From the NCBI RefSeq assembly GCF_933775445.1, contig NC_065874.1, forward strand, positions 16,387,001 to 16,451,000: DNA of 64,000 nt, in the 5' to 3' direction. Under the pieces are notes generated by a model. It did not search any database. It was not told where the DNA came from and saw nothing but the letters and a program-made list of their open reading frames with translations. Source of the DNA: Argentina anserina. Taxonomy: Eukaryota > Streptophyta > Magnoliopsida > Rosales > Rosaceae. Below, piece after piece: positions 57,081-64,000 of the stretch (positions within the stretch are counted from its first letter, which is position 1; each line of letters starts with the position of its first letter). Position numbers and translations under genes: made by a program.

Positions 57081-59604
57081 CACATCTCAAATCACCAGAT
57101 GCACATCCTTTTTTTTTCATGCACCCAACATTAGATTTTGTAGGTTTTATTAAATTACCAAAAATATATATTCATCATTTTATAAAGTAAGTTGACAAAT
57201 TTTTAAAACTTTTCACTTTCCTTTTCTTAATTTACTACGAATGGAAATTTCATAATGGATTAGTAAATATTTTATTTATTTATCCTTTCCATGTCTACTA
57301 CAAATGGCAATTATGTCATACTTCTTAATTAGTTTTCTTTAAATTATTTCAATCATAAATACGTTTGATTTATTAATTTAATTAAGACATTAAATAAATA
57401 AATTACAAACTTGCTCATGATTGCGGAAATTAAGAACAAAAATTTAACGAATATAATTGTTTTTTTTAGAATCAACGCAATGTCATATATTAATCATAAC
57501 AAATGTACGAAATAACATGAATACATTTCGTCCTCGCGGGCTACGCAGTTTAATCAAAACCCTTTGCTAGAACTCTAACTATTCCTATGTTGAATCTTTG
57601 AGGAGAGGCACATAAAACATTACTAAGGAACCAGAGAAGCCGGTACCCACTTCTTAACAGGACAAATCTCACCACTTATTTGCCACTACCGGGACCACTC
57701 TATGCAAAGGAGGCTACCCCAGGGACACTAAAAGTCTTAATCAGAGGCCAATGCATTAAGTTAAGACAAATGCCCTAAGTCCAATAGTAGACCTAACTAA
57801 ACTGAAAAAAAAAAACAAAAACAAAATTAAAGCAAAAAAGGAATAAACTTTATGGCCAAAGCTGAAGCCCAAGCCCAAGTATTATCATACCCAAACCAAG
57901 GATGACTGCTCCAGCAGGGTTGAATTCTCCATGCCAACGACACCACTGAAACCCGTACCCACCACCACTATCACCCCAAAAGAGGGCGGGTCAGCGAGGA
58001 GCACCCTCCACCACCAAAGCAAACCCAAGCCACACAACCCAAGTCGGATACGAATGACCCAATTTGAGCGCAAGAAATCTTAGCCACGCCGCCATCTTGT
58101 AGTCACCACATGATGACCAACAATCCGGCAACAATTGCCCAGAACACCCTGCAAGCGATCCACGCATCCCTTTGGAATATAGCGAAGGGCACCTCTCAGC
58201 CTTTGTGTCATCTCTCTATCATCCATCTCTCATTACTCTTCATGTCGATTGAGACAAAGATTTCCTCCCCTACAACAGCCACCTCGGCCGAACCACCTAC
58301 AAGCAAACACTAGGCCCACTCGCGCCCATCCGACGACAACGCTAAAGGCACGCTGCCAGACAAGCCATGGTTCTCACTTTGTTGTGCTCTGTCGACTAGG
58401 GTTTTCTTTTTGCCCTGTGTGTGTGTGATTGTTGCGAATAAAATCGTTAATCTTCAACATCGACTAAATAATAAGTTATGCTTAATGAAGTTTTAACTTT
58501 TGATTAATTTAAAATGAAAGAAAAAAATGAATATTTGCCCTTTGATTTTTTTTTTTTGAAATAGACGTTGTTCGTGTATTGTAATAAAAAAAAAGGGATG
58601 TGTGTGTATTAAAAATAAGATGTGTATTTTAAATAAAGGTATTTCAAGAACTTTTAGGGCCGGAGTGTGTATCTAATAAATTGGAAAAACTATTAAAAAA
58701 AGAAGGTTGTGTAATAATAATTGGATGTGTATTTAATATATAGATAACTTTGATTCCAGTTTAACAATGTTACTCACCCTTTAAGGTTGAGTTATGCATC
58801 AACAAAGACCCACACATCTTCGAATTCGAAGCAAACATATTTTGCTAGTGAGAATTAAAACTCTTTTATGGAATAGGCGGCTATAATTTTATTCCTGCCC
58901 AGGAAGTGTAAACCCGAAGAGAGTGTGATGTACAATCCCATGGCTTGGCTGACAACAAAACATCTATTTTCAGGTACTCTAAGAAGACCCCAAGTCCTAG
59001 GGATTTTGATCTTCTCATATCTACACCAAACCAACCCACAAAAAATTATGAAATTGAAATCCGAAACTGGAGAAGAGCAAAGAGACAATTAAGTCTCCCT
59101 AATCCAAAAAAAGAAAAGAAAAAACAATACAAAAAATAGGATTTTTTTTTTAAAATTATGATTCGGCCGCTCGTTTTTTCTATTGAACCAGTTTGGTCTG
59201 ATTTGACATCATACACTAAATCTCAAAGATGAATCAATGATTCTGGAAATGGAAGTGACATGTTATTTTCATACAACCCACCGATCTCATCCTAATTCCT
59301 TAACATTTGACCATTGAAGACAACTAACACTCTTAACTCATCCTACTTCCTAAACATTTGACCACCGAAGACAACTACCGAAATCATAAATGAGATTTGT
59401 TGTTTAACAAACAATTAGATCTCATCCTAATTCCTAAAACGAAAGCATAAATGAGATACATTGTTTAACAAACAATTACATCTCATCGTAATTCCTAAAC
59501 CGAAAGCATAAATGAGATATTTTGTTTCACATAAAATTAGATCTCATCCTAATTCCTAAACCAAGATCACCGAAGATAACTAGGAGATCTCTTAAACCGA
59601 CTGC
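57081..59604. repeat. Segmental duplication block, copy B, continued
   Basis: Counterpart of 37198-39736. Same AT-rich repeats; no gene recognised. Confidence 0.85.
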
Positions 59605-61094
59605 TGAAAAGTTTGGAGCTAAAAAGCCTAATACTGGTTCCCATACCAAGGAGAATTTTGGGACATGAGGAAACAGGGTGAGCACCGGCCACAACATCCT
59701 TGCCCAAGCAATACTCCCTCATACTCTCATACATTTTGGTCCAACGAGCCAAATGCGTGTCCAGCTTATTATAGTCTCAGTATATGGTATCCATTTCCCC
59801 CTTTCTTCCCGCTAGAGCCTTTAGCGATGTCACTGCCTTTAGTTGTAGTTGAATAACTACATTCATGGTCAGAGTCAATTGATTTTTAAAGAGCTCACGG
59901 GCCATATAACCAGTCCGTACCTTCTTGATCTCCACCTGCTGCCCTGCCCCCGGGCGGCTGTGCCTCCACTGGCCTCTCCGCCTCGATAAGTTCACTCAGC
60001 TCCTTAGAAGTCTCTTGGAGAGCTTTTACTACCGCCTCTATGACCTCCTTAATTGTTCCTCAGGGTGAGCCCAAGGAAGCTTCCCTCACAAGTACTTTTC
60101 TCCAAGGGCCTTAATTCTAGCAACATATATGCAATAACCGTAGTACATACCAGTGGCTACAACAAAGACGAATAATGCCAATCCAAACATAGCTAAGGGG
60201 TGTAGCTGCAACATTTGCATCACGTAGGAGCCTCGCTCCATTTGTTAATGCCTTTACAGTTTTTTTCTTTAGCTCAAGTTCAATAGTTTGATCAAGTGGC
60301 ACATCCGCTTTGATTACAGCCTCAACATGTGCTATATTGCCAACAATGATTTTTGCTAGCATTAGACAAGTTTTTTTTTGTTTTTATGGCATTAGGCAAT
60401 GATTCTACCAGGAGTGTTTGCAAATTTGGTAGTACTTGATATACATTGATGACCGTGATTCGTATATCATCACCAGTGATGATATTCCCCAGTGTACGGA
60501 GAGCAAGCTCGATTTCACGTAGCGATGGATGACAGAGAAGCCGAGAAAGCTGTGGGCATACTTCAGCTACTCCAACAACTTGACGCCGCCTATCATTAGC
60601 ATCAACATTATATATTAGCACCATCTGTAAGAGAGAACAGAGCGTCACACTAATTACTGGGTAAACCTCAACGAAAAGAGGCACTGGCTTGCTCGAGTAA
60701 AACTTTGATAATGTCTTACTAACATCTCTCAATATAATCACCTCTACAGGCTCAGCTATATCCTCTACCCAAGGAATGACGACAAAAAGTAAATTTCCAA
60801 TAACATTTTTAGTAGATAAGAACAAATCTTGCAAACCACCATCCTCACTCATATCTTGCACCTAACCTAACATCAGAAATTAAAACCACATTTTCTAGCG
60901 GTGCCGGAGATCAGGCAAGTCACCATCCTCTGGGCCTGGGTTGTGGACCTGAAGATTGGTGTCCTTATTCTTAGCCTGAATCGCCTACTCGATGAGATTT
61001 GGTGACAGAGGGTCAGTCATTCTAACTACATGAATGTTTTTTTTCATTATGTTAGTAAAATTTCGCGTTTGCACTGATAATAGAGGAGGCTTGC
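59605..61094. other. 1.49 kb insertion in unit B carrying gene fragments
   Basis: Interrupts the duplication between A-equivalents 39736 and 39737. TGC lies on both sides (59602-59604 and 61092-61094), either a 3-bp TSD or microhomology. No inverted termini. The left half (59605-60060) has broken minus-strand frames that I do not recognise. Confidence 0.7.
60117..60861 (-). pseudogene. Importin-alpha-like ARM-repeat fragment
   Basis: Two overlapping minus-strand frames together show importin-alpha landmarks: a YSSKPVPLF-type SKPxPPF segment, VCPQLSRLLCHPSLRE, ALRTLGNIITGDD, LPNLQTLLVES, then in the other frame IIVGNIAHVEAVIKADV. Importin-alpha carries NLS cargo into the nucleus. The fragment covers only the middle ARM repeats, lacks the IBB domain, is divergent and has a frameshift near 60340-60360. 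It is a decayed fragment brought in with the insertion. Confidence 0.75.
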
Positions 61095-61618
61095 AAGTCC
61101 TTGATCAAATGTTGGATCATTGAGCTATACATGGAGTACTTATTGCTAGAAAAATAGCTCGATCAAGTCTATACAAACTTTTACTTGTTGATGCTTGTTC
61201 TCTACTCACAATTATGCAAGAAACTCATCGAGATTCAATATCAAATCCGACCTCGTTTCTCTATCCTTGATCCTTTGGAAGTATTGTGCACAATAATGAT
61301 TCAAAACTGGAGAATACAACTTTTTTTTCTCAAAAAATACTTGATGAGTTTTCATTAATCGAATTGGATTCGCATAACACGTTTTGGATAATTAACTTCA
61401 AAATACATGAATGAAATTAAGAAACATAATAGAATACTTAACGAATGCATATGTGACTTTGTCCCCTTCCCTGAACTTCCATCTCATCGGCACATTTCTT
61501 CATTCAATTTGGCGGTGGGTGGGCTGGGACCAAGAATGCCCTTGAGATGTCGGTTTAACCCTGCCAATCTCTAGCAAACCAAGACGCTGCACTTTTGATA
61601 GGACTACTCCCTATGTAG
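61095..61618. repeat. Segmental duplication block, right end of unit B
   Basis: Counterpart of 39737-40470 without the 5S insertion and with a single 55-bp unit. Homology ends at 61618. Confidence 0.85.
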
Positions 61619-62640
61619 CCCCTTACTATGGCGTGAGGTGACAAAGGGCGTTTCAAATCATTGTTAGCTAGAACAGACTATGGCCTGACGCCTCACCTCT
61701 TTGAAATCAACTTCAATGGAGATGATAAAAAAATGTGTCACTGAAATGATCCCGACAATCCCTAATGTTGAAGTGGTTAATCCTGTTCCACAAAAAACTA
61801 TGCCTAATAGTGTGCTAGACTTGAAAGAGGACTGCTTCCATCTCCTATGAAGTCTCGATGACTCTCTTTCAAACTATTTATTTAAACTGTCCCAAAAAAA
61901 CATTATGCTTAAGAGTTACACCCCTTCTGGGGTTGCTCTTCAGGCCTTATTGTAGATATTGGCAATGTTTTATCGTAAGGAAGACCAAGATAAAAAGAAA
62001 CCAAGCCGGCCTTTAGGATCATAACACATAAACCAAATTTCGTTTTATCAAATTTTTTAAGCCTAATTTTTTTTTCTTTGGGATTGGGTTTTTCACTTAT
62101 GGTGAGAGTGAAATTAGCTAAAGATTTGACATGTTCCCCTACTATATTGAGACTTGAGAGTTGGTCGAAAATAGCTCATACTAAATTTAGTAATAAATTT
62201 TAGTTTTTAACATTCATTATTGAAGATGCTCACAGTTAAATAATTTTTTGTTGCGAGATGGTTACAATGTCATTCTCTTTTGATATATAATATTTAATAT
62301 AAAATTAGCATTCTTGCACGAGCCAAGCACACATATAAGTATGTATTTACTATTTGTAATGCTTATAAACATACATATTTTACTGTAGTTAGTATGTGCA
62401 CTATTTTTTGTTCATTTTTTTAAAGAATTTGTAGGAGAAAGTGAGTTTTATTATTTTGATTTTACTTTCTTATCCTCTATTCAAATATAGTTAATTTCAT
62501 AAATCAAGAGTAGGAAATACCTGTTTGGCGGCTCTGTATGACAACTTTCTTTAATTAAAAGAGATAATAGAGATAAAACCGAAAAATATTATTTAGGTTT
62601 TTATCCCTTGAAAAGGAAAACACAGTAGAAAAGTGAAGAG
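61619..62640. other. Intergenic, nothing recognised
   Basis: AT-rich DNA upstream of the methyltransferase gene; presumably includes its promoter. Confidence 0.5.
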
Positions 62641-64000
62641 ATGGGAAAACGAGACAAGAAACAGAGGCACCAACACAGAACCTCTCACAGAGCTGCCTTT
62701 CACTACACCGAACAAGGTGAAGAAGGTGTCAGTTTCGAAAGTCATGCTGCTTCCAAGTTCACTATTTCCGAGGAAGAAGAAGAAGAAGAAGAAGAAGAAG
62801 TGGAAGTAGAAGAAGAAGAAGAAAAAGACGAAGATGGAGAAGAACAAGAAGTAGAGATTGAAGAAACTGATGAACACCCATCAAACGATATCCCCTCAAA
62901 GTTTCTTCTTTATCAACAATCTGTACAGGTCTGTATCTTTTTCACTACCATTTTGATCTTGCTGTATTTTGCTGCTGACCAAAGAAAAAAGGGTTTAAGG
63001 AAGAATGCCACAATTTTGATATTGAATTTAAAAAGAACCGCAGAAGGAAACTCAATCGTACTAAGTACAGTTATATGGTATGTTCGAATTGTGAACAAAT
63101 TGAAGTAGAATCTTGATGCATTGGTAATTTGGTATTTGGTTTTATATTTCCGTTCTGTATGTAGCACACCAAATTTGATCTTTTTGGAAAGAACATTCGC
63201 TTATTTTAATCATTTCATGTTAATTGCAGTCACCAAAAGGAGACATAAGCTATTTGCAGAAGTTCTTTTTGATGTATGTGGGTGGGAGGCAACCTCTCCA
63301 TCTTCTGGAAGATTTTTGTGGCACTGCTCTTCTTAGGTATTTCGTTATCCCTTTTATGCACACATTTGAAGGAAGTTTATAAATTTATGTACTGAACTGT
63401 TATTATTGTCGCAATGTTGGTGGGTTAGGTTGTTTTCTATAAATGTTTTGTTTAGCAAAGCATCATGGTATGTGATGGAATAGTCAGTTTGTGCATTTTG
63501 GAAGAAGATATGCATGGTTGCTGTACTGCGGCACTGTCTAGTGTAAAACCATAGGCAGTGAGCTCACTCAGTTTATGTTTGGGAACTAATACGGTAGTTC
63601 CAACCTGGTTCGCTTTTAATTTAGTATCCTCAGGGCTTAAAAGTGTGAAAGTTTATTGGTTAAGGTTTCAAGATGTTTAGTTGAGTTTTTAAGTTGGAAA
63701 GAAAGCATTAGGTTGCTTCTAGTTTATTGCTGTTCTAAACTACAATCTAAAGATTCGACAGTGGATACTCATTTTGTGTCTTACAGTGCAGAATGGCTCC
63801 GGACAGACTCGAGAAGGACTGCTGTAGGGTTGGATCTGGATGTAGAAGCGCTAGACTGGTGCATGGAGAACAACATAAATAAAATTGGGTCTGATGGGTA
63901 TTCCAGAATTTCCCTCTTCCATGGGAATGTCTTGCAACCTCTCGAGGCCAAGCTAATTGAGTTTGAGCCCCCGGAGCTGATGAAAAATCTTTCGCTCACT
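62641..64000 (+). CDS. Class I SAM-dependent methyltransferase-like protein, 5' part
   Basis: Exon 1 62641-62928 (MGKRDKKQRHQHRTSH start), exon 2 63230-63336 and exon 3 63787 onward, joined in phase by GT-AG introns; the gene runs off the window. The N-terminus is basic, then has a Glu-rich run of some 40 residues from a (GAA)n tract. Exon 2 contains the likely SAM motif I (LLEDFCGTALLSAEWLR across the junction) and exon 3 the acidic ribose-contact motif (AVGLDLDVEALDWC). The fold is class I methyltransferase; the substrate cannot be told. Confidence 0.8.

Overview
The window is nuclear DNA of a flowering plant, almost certainly a eudicot. Supporting signs are an intron-less DYW-class pentatricopeptide repeat gene, GT-AG spliced multi-exon genes, plant-type Ty3/gypsy elements, a Helitron, a hAT MITE and a 5S-derived retropseudogene. 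The family cannot be fixed from the sequence; Rosaceae is only a guess.

Layout: 1-4194 is a decayed Ty3/gypsy element (minus strand), cut by the left edge. 4959-7220 is a PPR gene whose DYW domain lies beyond in-frame stops. 8254-12800 is a minus-strand subtilase pseudogene. 13806-18371 is VPS4/SKD1 copy A. 18664-24353 holds a hAT MITE and a 2.7 kb solo LTR. 26149-37192 is an 11.0 kb Tat-type LTR retrotransposon with matching LTRs, a TSD and an antisense spliced accessory gene. 37193-40470 is low-complexity repeat DNA with a retroposed 5S rRNA. 40471-41812 is a broken GT17 glycosyltransferase gene. 42471-61618 is a second, rearranged copy of 9858-40470. 62641-64000 is the start of a class I methyltransferase gene.

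The dominant structure is a direct segmental duplication. Unit A (9858-40470) and unit B (42471-61618) are near-identical in shared blocks but differ in what they gained or lost. A alone has the Tat element, the 5S retropseudogene and 18664-24353. B alone has a 2.5 kb Helitron and an importin-alpha-like insertion. B itself contains two partial VPS4/subtilase sub-units (B1, B2) joined inside a subtilase intron. Because each unit supplies an empty site for insertions in the other, several boundaries can be fixed to the base.

VPS4 is present three times. B2 (50654-54985) is intact with the family-typical length and stop. A is full length but has an 81-bp linker duplication and has lost the normal stop through a small local replacement. 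B1 keeps only exons 6-8 and shares that replacement. The subtilase is broken by the same frameshifts in A and B, so it was probably dead before duplication. No bacterial-type operons, CRISPR arrays or phage are present.
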